This document shows positions 23,207 to 34,790 of a stretch of DNA of 64,000 bases, one piece after another. Every line of letters starts with the position of its first letter. The stretch's first letter is position 1. The translations under genes were made by a program, and so were the position numbers. This stretch comes from Sycobia sp. Sy_11 (taxonomy: Eukaryota; Arthropoda; Insecta; Hymenoptera; Epichrysomallidae): NCBI GenBank assembly GCA_018907035.1, contig JACCIC010000122.1, forward strand, positions 760,501-824,500, written 5' to 3'. Under the pieces are notes generated by a model. The model was not told the DNA's origin, did no database searches, and worked only from the letters and a program-made list of their open reading frames with translations.

Positions 23207-25537
23207 CGATGCGAAAATCTAAGATAAAACCAACACAATTTTTGAAAAGTTTGATACTGGATTCGCGCACACAAAAACTAATCACATCACACTTACCTGA
23301 AATCCAGTAGGGAGGCTCTGCCGACCTCTCACGGAGAAGTTGTCGCCATTTGGTGGACGGGATAGGAATTGAAGGGGAAAAGAAGAAAAAAAAATGAAAT
23401 TTATTATCGTGCACAATAGTAGGCCTACTTGGCCGCACGCCCTTTATTGCCGTTCTAACTGCTCCAATTTACTGTAACTGTCGATGCGACCGCCCCCCCC
23501 CCCAAAAGAAAAATTCCCAAACACACGAGAACGCTGGAGACCACGTGATGGGCACTTACTTCTCTCTCCCGAAAGAAGATTGGCGATGGTGGCGGGTCTG
23601 TGCAGGAAGGGCGACGACGGCGTACCGCGATTCTCCGACCGGTGGACGCTGTCGGATTTTTCGCCGTCATCCTGTCTCTTCACTCTTCTCCCTCACTATC
23701 TCTCTCACTTCCTTCGTTTCTCCATATCCGCGCCTTCTCCCGTTCTTCTTTCGCTCACCTTTTCCTTCTCTTTCTACTCCCTTACCCTCGATCTCTACTC
23801 ATTTTTTATTTGGACACCCTATCCCAACTCTCCACGCTCATCCACTGGTTTCTTCCGATTTTCTTTCTCTTACCCCTCGCTGGAAATCTTTACTTTAATT
23901 CTCGCCCTCCACTACTCCTATCGACTTCTCTTCACCTCTCTTCTACAAAAGCCAGGACGAGAGTGCCCGAGCATTCCACGCGTCTCCAAAAAAAATTTTC
24001 CAGTAAGAACAAACGAAATAGAAAGAAAAAGGGGGGACACGTACGGCGGCGGACGACGGTGATCGGCTTGCGTCGGACGCGACAACCACGATCGCCAATT
24101 GAATTTTAAATACAAACTTATTAAATTTTTTAGCACAATGAAGAACAATTTGAAAATGTTTTTTTTCCATTTTATAAACAAAACTAGTGAAACTAGCCAT
24201 AATTTAGCGAAAATTGATTAAGGACATGTCGCTATTTTAGTTATTAATCATAACATTGATGTTTTCTTAAGAACTTTGAAAAGTATTTTACGTAAATATA
24301 TACTACTACCATAAATTTTCGTGATGGTCAAAAATAATAATAATAATTCGTAATAATCCTTAATCCATCATCACCAATAATATTAATAATAATAATTCCA
24401 ATAATGATTAATAATAATGACAATAAATAACTGTAACAAAATCCAAAAGGTCGAGAAAAAAAATTATCTAAATGCAAGGTAACAGCAAGTATACTGGATA
24501 CGTTTTACGAGCACACTTTTCTTTATGTAATACATAACATATATAAGATTATACACAATTATATGGCTTAAAGAAGAAGAAACTGCGTTCAATTACATTT
24601 TAGCTTAAAACTATGAATTCTAAATGTCAAAACAAAAGAAATATCGTGTAATTGATCGCGATATAGGTAAAGTTTAAACAAACAATTTTTCATTTTTATT
24701 TTGCTAAGAACAATATCAAGCTAATGTGAATAATGCCTATTCGAATAACCATATCATAATATAATTATCTCATAGCCACATAAAATCTTGGCAGCACTTT
24801 ATAATGAAAAAACTTGTTAGATTTCAATTCTCGAACTGTCAACTTTCTAACAGATGTAAAAAGAAAAGATTATAATATAATCTATATGCAATGCCATAGA
24901 AGCAGAAAATTGTAATTAATTAATAAATTTGGCAACAATATGAGCTTGACACTATTTACGCAATTCTAAATAACAACAAATAAATGACATCGCTATATTG
25001 TATTTAATTCCTTTACAATTTATGATTGTTTGTAACATGAGCAGTCAACCCGATTAAACATAATTTCAAAAAGATAAAAGAAAATTACTTTAATTGGTTT
25101 ATGGCGACTGTATTTGTATAGATAGTATGAATATAAACATACTTGATTTTATTATGTATTAAATCTAATCTATTTAATTGTACTGTAAGACCAAGAGAAA
25201 TTTTTTTATTAATGTAAGATAAAAAGTTTCCTTATTATTATTTTTTTATCATGACAATATAATAACAATAATGTTCATAATGTGTTAATTAATAATAATG
25301 TAAATAATATAAAAACAATAATTATAAATTGCTGATCGTTTTAGCTAGCTCATTCGGATTACTTCAGTTCCTCACTTACCAACTTCATAATAATTATTAA
25401 TAATTATATAATGTTAAATTTAATTAATATAAGATAATTCTTTCTTGATTTTTTTCTGATTTGACCAAGTCTTTGCAGAAATAGTGTGTGGCTTTCACGA
25501 AATGATATAAAAATTAAAGTTACAACCAAAAATTATA
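22997..25537. other. non-coding, with a GC-rich patch and (TA)n
   Basis: (TA)n at 23170-23204. The block 23310-24110 is GC-richer and pyrimidine-rich, with poly-C at 23490, and several mutually overlapping open frames that resemble no protein. On the minus strand CCAGTAGGG/TTTCAG is followed by GTAAGTGTG near 23290-23305, a good splice-donor sequence, so an untranslated exon is conceivable. 24120-25537 is plain AT-rich DNA. Confidence 0.4.
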
Positions 25538-26822
25538 TCAGGTATGTGAATAAGTCTTTCCCGTTTTTTTCAAATTTTGAGCCTTTATTGTGAAAAAATG
25601 GTTACAAATGAATTATTGAAAGTATTGGCCATCGCTAGCTACAACTTTCTCCCATCTTTCTGGCAACATACGAATCCCGTTGCGAAAAAATTCGACTGGT
25701 TTGGCCTCTATCCAGTCATCCACCCATTTTTTGGCTTCCTCGTAGGAATGGAAGTGCTGGTCAGCCAGGCCATGCGTCATCGATCTGAAGAGATGGTAAT
25801 CAGACGGAGCAACGTCTGGACTATACGGCGGGTGGGGTAGGACTTCCCATTTGAGCGTTTCTAAGTATGTTTTCACCGGCGGTGCAACATGTGGGCGAGC
25901 ATTGTCATGTTGCAAAATAACTTTGTCGTGCCTGTCGGAGTATTGTGGCCGTTTTTCTCGCAGTGCGCGGCTCAAACGCATCAATTGTCGTCGATAGACC
26001 TCGCCTGTGATCCTTTCATTCGGTTTCAGAAGCTCATAGTAAACCACACCTAGCTGGTCCCACCATATACAGAGCATGAGCTTGGCGCCATGAATATTTG
26101 GCTTGGCCGTCGATGATGATGCATGGCCGGGTAGTCCCCATGATTTTCTTCGCTTCGGATTATCGTAACGTATCCACTTTTCATCGGCAGTCACGATACG
26201 ATGCAGAAAACCCTTTCTTTTATGTCGCTGAAGCAGCTGTTCGCAAGTGAAAAAACGCCGTTCGAAGTCTCTCAGCTTCAGTTCGTACGGCACCCAATTT
26301 CCTTGCTTTTGGATCATTCCAATGGCTTTCAAACGCTTGGAAATGGTTGTTCGGTCAACTCCCAATGCTTCAGCAAGTTCTTCTTGCGTTTGACAAGAAT
26401 CTTCATCAAGCAAAGTCGCCAATTCTCGATCTTCAAAGATTTGCGGCCGCCCAGAACGCTCCTTGTCTTCCACGTCGAAATCACCGCTTTTGAAGCGTCG
26501 AAACCATCCGCGAACACTTGAATCATCGACACAACCTTCTCCATAAGCCTCCTGAAGCAATCAATGCGTCTCGGCAGCAGATTTCTTCAAATTGAACCAA
26601 TAAAGTGAAACTTCTCGCAAATGACGTCGACTCGGCTCAAATTTCGACATTTTCACGATATCAAAAATTTATGATGCGAAAAAACTTTAACTAATGTGTT
26701 AGTATGGAATTGTTGACATATGAATAAGCTTTGATTATGACATATGTAACCATTGAATACTCGCACAGTATTGGTGGCGCCATCTCATACAAAAAACGGG
26801 AAAGACTTATTCACACTCCTAA
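25538..26822 (-). mobile_element. mauritiana-type mariner, near-complete
   Basis: 1,285 bases bounded by inverted ends (TCAGGTATGTGAATAAGTC on the left; the right end reads TTAGGAGTGTGAATAAGTC on the minus strand, both continuing TTTCCCGTTTT). TA dinucleotides at 25536-25537 and 26823-26824 are the expected target duplication. One transposase frame fills the interior. A truncated relative lies at 50411-50611. Confidence 0.95.
25613..26650 (-). pseudogene. mariner transposase, Mos1-like, with one stop codon
   Basis: Cut-and-paste transposase, 345 residues from the ATG at 26648-26650 to the stop at 25613. A single TGA at 26561-26563 falls in SAAETH-stop-LLQEAYGEG, where Mos1 has Arg, so a CGA-to-TGA change is likely. 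The rest is open. Helix-turn-helix: EELAEALGVDRTTISKRLKA. Linker: WVPYEL. Catalytic residues: D in TADEKWIRYDN, D in HDNARPHV, and D in APSDYHLF, with 34 residues between the last two as required for DD34D. The C-terminus, PERWEKVVASDGQYF, matches the family. The catalytic domain looks intact. Confidence 0.95.
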
Positions 26823-26824
26823 TA

Positions 26825-27880
26825 TTTTACAACATTAATCTACTAATATAAATACAAAAACAAAAAAAAATATAGAATCCTTTCGCAAATACTTCTTCGT
26901 CACTCCTTGTCGTCTTGGAACTTGTTCATTATAGTATCTTTCATCTTCATTTTTCACCTTTATATCTTTTTATTTTTCTATTAAGTCTTGCATCGTTTCC
27001 TTTGCAAAGATTAAATTACTAAATAGCATCTTCCATAATCGGCTACATAATTAATAATCATTTGTTTTATTGCATGTGCATTCACCAATTTAAGTTATAG
27101 TTCGTTACCTAAATAAAGAAAATTCATTTGAGCAAATTACAAAATGTCTAATGTGTATACCTCACCAAATCTTTAATGATTTTTCAAGAATTCATAAAGC
27201 ATGAGTGTGAATACCTGGGTGTTTACTTAGTGTTGCATATTTTTTTCATTATTATCCACATCTTGAATCTTCTTATTTGCCATTACCATTTTTAACATTT
27301 TACTACTACTAATTAAAGTAGGAACTAACTCCTTTATCCTTATCAATGGCATTAGCATTATTATCCTTCCGACATTTCTATTAGTATATTTTTCTGTTCA
27401 GAAAACTTTCAAAATAATTCACCAGATATAGTATATATAGTACTTAGAATAATTTCATTCTTATGCATCCCTCTTTCTACAGAGACAGTAACATTATTTA
27501 TGATATTATCTAAATTATTTATAGTTGGTTTTTCCAAATTCTTTATCTTTATTAGCAATAACCTTTCCCCGCCTTTTTTATTATTATTTATTGATACTGT
27601 GTAGGTAGATTATTTTTTTTTTCTTGATTATTATTTGTGACAATTATTTATAGTTGTTCCTCTCTCCTTTTTTTCACTGTCTGATTTTTGCACCACTGTC
27701 ACTATTATTTAGTAATTCTCTGAGATTCATTGTCTTCCTTTAACTTATTTAGTTCTACTTAACTTACTTTTGAACTTTTTCTTAAACTTAATTTTTCTTC
27801 TTCTTAACTTTAAAATAATGCATCGTAACATAAATATCGATTCATGTTGCATACATCATAGATTTACACGATGGAGGGAG
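26825..27880. other. AT-rich, pyrimidine-rich non-coding stretch
   Basis: No family recognised. Long C/T-biased runs and many stops. Confidence 0.5.
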
Positions 27881-29184
27881 TGTCAAGAACCTATTATTAT
27901 TAGTTTAGTATTATATTGCGAGTTCATTTACGCGATTATTTAAGGCACGAGTGCTACACGAAAGAAGTACGCACTATCGTTCACTTTTTTCGCATGAGTA
28001 CGTCTTGGCTCTCCAGGCCATACGATGGCATTGATAAGGTAACCTAATCTCACTGTCCCTCCGCAGACGGCTATGCCTGACTCATGAGTTCGCGAAATAG
28101 TACGCGCGAGCCGCGAGGGCGCTAGAAGCGCAATGGTAGGCATGAAGTTCGAAATGAACTTCACTTCTGTCTCTGATCTTCAGATGGTGCGATGCAGTTT
28201 TATCCGTTCCTCTTCAACATCGTTCTCTTTTCGTTGTCCATCGAATCGAATTGCAAAGTTTAAGGTCGCCTTTTGAGCGTCCTTCGCGGTGACGTGTTTC
28301 GAGTTTACATCTGTGTAAACTTCGTGCGAGCCCATCGGAGGAGCGGAAAAGACACGCGGCGATATCCTTGCAGCAGCCCCGGACCGTGAGCGTGATATTT
28401 TGAGGAAGCGCAGACGCGCTGCCGTCCGTGTAACGTCGCGAATAGCGACGCCATCAGCGGCTACGAGCCGCAGCCACGCGCAATCGCGTGAGCCACCAGC
28501 GAGAAGCGAGAGCTAGCGGCGCGGCCGCCACGTTCTTGCGCATCCGCGTAAGTGAGCGAGAGAGCGAGCGCATCCAGCTGCTCTGATACCTGGCGACGGT
28601 CGCAAACACCAGCGAGCACCAGCAGGCCTCAGGCCAGCGACATCATCGTCGTCGGCGGCAAGTAGCTTTATAGTCTTTTCATTGTAAAAATTTATAAGTG
28701 CACATAGCTAGGCTCCTGGCCCACCGCTGCCTCCACGCATCGCGATCCCCGCGTGTGCAGCTTCGCGGTTATGTACGCGTAAGATATATCGTGCACCTGG
28801 CGTATTATTTTATATCTTCTTATAATTTTATAGTCTTGTAAGTGATTTCGTGTATAAGTAGTATGTAGTATATAGTTCCGCATCATACCGTCGTTCCCTC
28901 GCGTTATATATAGCAAGCGTCCCGTTCCATGTCCCCCCTCCCTGTGTATTTTGTGTGATCGTGTATCCGCGTAAATAATTATTATATCATTGCGAAACCC
29001 GCAATCAGCCGATAGCGTATGTGCTAGTGTACCGTTGTAAAATAGTCTTAGGCGAGAATAAATATTAATATTGTTAAAATCTCATAAAGTATATCGCGTG
29101 AATTATTCCCTGTTCCCTGCCCCCTTTCCAGCGGAGTGCACAAGCAGCAGTGTGGAAGTGTCCACGCACACACACCGGCAAACA
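27881..29184. other. CpG-rich block, possibly a solo LTR
   Basis: It starts TGTCAAGAACC and can end at AAACA (29184). An AATAAA lies at about 29054. 28250-28660 is conspicuously rich in CG dinucleotides in an otherwise AT-rich window. TG...CA borders and a poly(A) signal would fit a long solo LTR, but no direct duplication flanks it and no protein is present. A promoter or untranslated exon is an alternative. Confidence 0.3.
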
Positions 29185-29208
29185 GTAAATAATAACCCGA
29201 TTTGGGGG

Positions 29209-29213
<5 letters not shown>

Positions 29214-29258
<45 letters not shown>
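29214..29258. repeat. (TA)n microsatellite
   Basis: About 45 bases of pure TA repeats. Confidence 0.95.
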
Positions 29259-29259
<1 letters not shown>

Positions 29260-30708
29260 CTAATTTATAAACACCAAGCGTGTTTTTGTTTGTACACGAT
29301 AACCTAAAAAAACTACTGAACCGATTGTTCTGTAAATTGACATATAGATTCTATATTAGCTTCAGAAGGACATAGGGTACATTATTTATTTAAAATCATT
29401 TTACTTTCATCAATATATTAAGTTAACGGTCTTAGCAGTCAGTTTCACCAGCGACCAGTAGGTGGCATCTTGAATCACGAATAATAACTCAAATTAGTTC
29501 GCTTAAATTATTAATACCAGGCCAGTTCATTGAATGATCATTGCCAACTTCGGCATTTGTATCCTGAAGAAGGTGTGACATTAGTCAGTATTATCCTTTT
29601 TGTTCTAATAGGTTAATCTGACAATAGTCTTACTGATTTTGATTTTTGTTCTCTCTCTCCCTCCATCATCACTTATACAATGGTTGTGATGATATGTGAC
29701 GCCAGATTATTTTTTTGTTTATATAAGCTATATTAACTTCAAAAGTGACATAGGCTATGTTTTTTTATTTTGAATAAAAGACATAATAACAAAATAGAGT
29801 TCGTTACCAATAAACTCGAAACTCTATATATTATATATAATACACCGTCACTTCTGCGTAAAAAAGGTAATCCAGCGTTAGCTTAAAAATATGTTATTCG
29901 CGGACTATCAGTTTGCTTTAATTTCATTTGGTACCACTACTAAGACATTCACGGTATTTAATTTTAAAACAGTACGACAAGTAAGAATATTCGCGCAAAA
30001 ATTGAACTAATAATATTAAATTTCATCCGGCGCGGAAAACTCTACGAGCCGACAGAAGCTCCGCGGCCAGTACAGAACGCGTGCTTGTAGGCATAGCACG
30101 CCGCGGTAAGACCGTGGTAAAGAGCACCCAAGCTTGATGGCGCGGTGTCGCGCGGTGAGGTGAGAGAGGAACGGTCTCGGAGTGGGAGACTGCTTGTCTC
30201 TCAATCTTAGATAAGCAGCACTCTTACAATAAGCAGCTGTACAAAACGGCTTTACAAGGGGGACCCGTCGTCGTCGTCATAGCGAGTGTCAAGTCTCAAG
30301 CACACTCGGCGCGCGCGAAATTTGTAGTAATAATCTGATGTAAAGTTCGAGCGGGACTAGGGTAAAAGAAAGAAAATATAATTTTCTATTATAAACTTTA
30401 ATTTTCTATTATAGACTTTAAGTCTAATAACTTTACTTCTTTCTTTTTTGTATCTTATAGATTAAAGCATGGGCAGCTGGGAACATAAATAATAGATTTA
30501 TATTTTTTTTTGTTAAAAAGTAATTTTATTTTATTTTTTTTGTGCTTGTAAAATTTATATAATAAATTTTATCTTTAAATTTAAACCACATATTTTCTTA
30601 TTGTAGAATTAACTTTATAAAAACCTTATTCAAAATATCTAATAAAGACTAATATACAATCTTATGAGAAGTAGAAGAGTCTAGAGATGAAGCTCAGGAA
30701 TAGGCGCA
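29259..30708. other. non-coding; probable non-autonomous element fragments
   Basis: 29270-29400 and 29700-29790 share a motif series (TATATTA-C-TTCA-AAG-GACATAGG followed by a T-rich run), suggesting two related fragments of a non-autonomous element. 30000-30350 is GC-richer. AATTTTCTATTATA-ACTTT is tandemly duplicated at 30379-30420. Confidence 0.35.
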
Positions 30709-33010
30709 TTGAGAAAGAGGCAAACGGATGCTACAAAAGCTGAACTGGAGATCAAAGGTATTCGAAAGATCACTCCAAAGGAAACTGGAAAAATTTTAGG
30801 GGCCACTTCAAAGGCCAAATTCGGAGGAACCATCCAGGCAACAATTGTAGTAGAAAAGCCGACTGAGATACAATGCTTCACAACTGAAGAAACAACGAGT
30901 AGTGCAACGAATACCCGTGCATCTCCTGTTCAATGCAATGATTGAACTATTCGATAAGAGCTGCAAGCAAAAAGAGAAGTGTAATAACAACCGAGACCAG
31001 GAGAAGCAGTAGAAAATTTGCCGCTCCCAAGGCTTAGCATGGAAAAGGTGCTTTTCCAAGATGCCAAAGGTGCTTTTCCTGAAACTTAGGGATGCGGAGA
31101 TCGTGCCATCAACCGCAAAGGCTAAGGAGACTTTACAAAAAGCCTTCATCACTAGGAAGGAGAAGGTTCGAATAAGGAACCTAAGAGAAACCAGGAGGGG
31201 ACTCCTTATCGAAGCGACGACAGAATCGGATTTGGAGAAAATCAAGACCTTCAATGATAGCAAAGACCTCTTTCAGCTGGAAGCACCAACAAGAAATAAA
31301 TCAAGGGTACTAATGTACGACTGCCTGAGGGATATAACCGCAGATCTGACGTCAGCTGTATTTAAAAAAATTAGGGCTTAGCGGAAACAACAGAGGAATT
31401 TGTAGGGTTCTTCAAGCCCCGCTTTAATCTCCAAATTCTGCAAAAATGAACAAGGCTGTTTTCATTGCGTCCTCAGCGATCAAGGCAGCAAAGATTGCAC
31501 ATAACACACCGCGTAAATGTGCAAAACTGCAAAACTCGACAAGACGGTTCTATGAACAACAAATGTCTTGCGTACAAAGCTGCCATGGAGTAATTAAATA
31601 ACTTAACGAATTATGGACAGTAGAGCACAAAGAAATCAAAGTGGACCTGTCCTGTACTTCGCGCAGCTAAATGCTAGCAGAGCGCGCCGAGTCACTCCAG
31701 AAATAAGGACCAAACGCAAAGAAAAAGAAATAGACATCCTGCTTCTCCAGGAGCCATATTAACGCAGTGGCCGAATAGAGAAACTTGCCCTGCGCACTAG
31801 AATGGTATGTGTGGAAGGGCATATCCCGTAGGCGGCAATAGCAGTCCTCAATCCCAAAGTGCTGAAATTGACGCACCTTAGCCGCTCACATTTTACGGTG
31901 GCGAACGTGAGGCTGCACACTATAACGATGTATGTAGTCAATGGATACTTCCAGCTGAGCTACACAATAGGGGTGCACCTTATGCAACTAAATAAGGTGC
32001 TGCACGCACTTCGGGGGACGATGGCTCTCATCGGTATCGATTCTAATGCCAGATTCTTCCCTATGTGGGGATCTAATCACATCGACCGCAAAGGAGAGGA
32101 ATTTGAGAATTTTTTAGCGTAGTGAAATCTCAGAATCGCTAAAGCAGTAGGTAGTATCGCTATCGTCTCCAACGAAGTTCGAAAAGGAAATGTGGATGTA
32201 ACTCTTGTCTTCATGAATCTCTAAACAGTCATTACTGAATAGGCTGTCAGAGAGAATTGGACCTCGAGTGATCACAGAACGATCACATTCCACCTAAATG
32301 GAGCAGGCAGATCTGCAAGTACAGGTGTTGGTGGGTACAGGTACACGTGAGAAAGTTCGCTCATTATCAAAGACTTTGAAGAATATGTGCAATACTGCCG
32401 TACCGACAAGTCTTCCAGAAGCCGTCAAGTTTTCCAGAAAAAGCGTGATTCCGTTAAACGGGAGCACCTCAAAGAACTGTAACAACGACCAGGAAAGAGT
32501 ATGTTGGTCGACTCAGGCATATCAAAGAAACAAAGTGGCAAGATTTTTTAACAGTGACAGGTAATCAGAACCCTTGCGGCATATCTTACCGAAATCAAGT
32601 AAGTTGTCCATCGAAGAAGTTGCATGCAGATCGTAACACCTATATGACGAACTGGGTGAACACTGCAACAGCAGTGCTAAACAGCCTACTTGCTCTATAC
32701 ACTATACAGGATAAAACGGAAGAGAATAAAGTTATGAGACATAACCATCATTCTTCCACCTAGGCGAACCGAGGTAGAATTGAATCTCGCCGAATTGGAT
32801 CAGATCTTGTGCAAGATGAAGCTCGGTAAGGCCCCCGACCCAGACAGTTTCGATTTAGCCATTATTCGAACCGCACTGCCGACCAATCGGCAGGACTTCA
32901 TCAACATTTACACCTCATGCCTGAGATTTTCAAGTTGCTCTAATCAGTGGAAGGTTGCCCAACTGGTGACCATAAGGAAAGCGGAAGACAAAGAGAGTTA
33001 CATACAAAGA
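30709..33010 (+). mobile_element. R1-type non-LTR retrotransposon, family A copy 1 (broken)
   Basis: Gag-like segments at 30709-31380 (IRNLRETRRGLLIEATTESD at about 31165) are followed by the endonuclease: QEPY near 31750, YVVNGYFQLSYTIGVHL, ALIGIDSNARF then WGS, IDRKGEEFENF, and SSDHRTITFHL near 32275. RT begins with LGKAPDPDSFDLAIIRTA at about 32820 and is cut off near 33010, before the catalytic YADD. Frameshifts and stops are many. The same gag and endonuclease segments appear on the minus strand at 52490-55330, so these are two copies of one family. Confidence 0.75.
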
Positions 33011-34021
33011 CAAACTTACATATTTTGAAAATCTGAAATAATTTCTGATCTAATAGTCACATTATTTTTAAACGAACATGTTGTAGATGATAATATCAGA
33101 TTAAAATAGTTTTTTTCAAAATAGATTTCAGTTGAGAGACGGGAATGTTACTATTTCAAGTATCATTTGAACAATTTAAATATGAATGTTTAAATTATTA
33201 GCAATACAAATATGTTTCTAATTTCCTTTCAAATTAGATTCCAAAGTATAGTGTAACGTGTAACTGAATAAGTTCATAATAATTTCGATCAATGTACTCT
33301 GAGTAAATGAATTTAATGTATGAAATGTTAGAGCAATCCTACCTAATTTTAAAAAATTCATTTTATATTTCCGAAAATAAATTGTTCAATCCAATTATAA
33401 ATAGGAATCCATAATTTCTACGTATAAAAAATGTAAAAAATTATATAAGATTACAAAATGTAAACTTCAAATTCGTTTGTGATTTTTTAAAGAATTATTT
33501 CATATAAATATATTTCCAGCTCAATTATTTAATACAGTCACCACTCTTTATTTTCAGATACAAGTTCTCGCAAAATATTTTTATGAACTCTTAAACTTTT
33601 AAGTAATGAAATTCTATCCCGCTTCTGCTTGAGATTCCAAAATCCGATCTTATAATTGCATTTACTTTTTTCGAGTACTTTCAAACATTCTTGTGAAATT
33701 TGTACAGAGAGTTTGAAATTCTACGCATTATATCTTTTAGAAGAAAAAATGAAAAAATTATAAATATTTTTAAAAAAATTAAAAAAGTTGTTTTTTTCAT
33801 CCTGTTACTGTCATTGCATCAAGAAGAATTAAGAATATGCAGAATAAGATACATAAAAAGCCAATGAATTTTATCTCTTTGATTAAATTTTATAATAATG
33901 TTATTGAAAATAAACTTCTTTCTTGACTTTTTGAATTTATTAATATTACATGAATCGCTTTTCAAATGCTTTTTTAAAAATAAGTTTACCGAAAATATTT
34001 TATTTATATATAAATATATAT

Positions 34022-34070
<49 letters not shown>

Positions 34071-34082
34071 TTTTTGCTTTGG
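33011..34082. other. AT-rich non-coding stretch with (TA)n
   Basis: No gene recognised. (TA)n lies at 34028-34067. Confidence 0.5.
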
Positions 34083-34447
34083 GCTATTTACTCAACACTG
34101 AAAATAACGTAATACTAATTCATTGAACCATTTACAACAATTGAATACACAGCATTTATTTAATAGATAATTACATAAATAGTAGCTCGCTCGCTAGCCA
34201 ATCCTTGCGAGATCCACGACACACGGGGACAAATTTCGAGCACGACACGTCGTCTATGCGGAGACATATTTATACTTCAAGCGAGATGGTGTCGATACAC
34301 GGATGGGGGAGAAATGTCCGAGGCGCAGTCGCTGAGCGCGTGCGGTGCAGCATCGCACACAGCACGGCGGACTAGGAAAAACCTGAACCTAGAACATAAA
34401 GTTCGCACTTAATGTAACAAAAACCTACTTGCCGATTATCCTTCTCT

Positions 34448-34485
<38 letters not shown>

Positions 34486-34522
34486 GCGACTATTTCACAC
34501 ACGCTTCACATCCCTCCTAACA
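34083..34522 (-). other. possible solo LTR on the minus strand
   Basis: Read on the minus strand it opens with TGTTAGGAGGGATGTG (from 34522), contains a (GA)n tract (34449-34483), then a GC-richer core, then AAATAAATGCTG (a poly(A) signal) near 34150-34162. It has no coding capacity and its far border is not defined. Confidence 0.3.
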
Positions 34523-34790
34523 GAAATCAGAATTATTGTTGTTCAACATCTTTTTTTCGGAGATCAATCGTTGTAGGTGAACAGATCAACGGCTGCTCAG
34601 TGCTTATTGTACATCAAACTATTTGTCTTCATAATTAAGGCCCCGATGATCGAATTCTACCTGTTTTCTACGATAGACGACAAGACGATTACTTGCTCGC
34701 TATGTTGACAGCATCGTACAAGAAAGCAACTACAAAAACAAGTTCGACGCTGACTATATAGTTCAACTATAGCTAAATTATTTCTGCGTA
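34523..34790. other. non-coding spacer
   Basis: No feature recognised between the possible LTR and the Mutator-like element. Confidence 0.4.

Noticed and set aside
23444..24200. Up to eight overlapping open frames of 60-190 codons on both strands
   Set aside because: They arise from GC-rich, pyrimidine-biased sequence with few stops. Their translations (long Ser/Leu/Pro/Arg runs) resemble no protein and contradict each other in frame.
25577..25840. Plus-strand open frame of 87 codons over the mariner 3' end
   Set aside because: It is the antisense of the transposase C-terminus. The same antisense frame appears at the truncated copy at 50377-50568.
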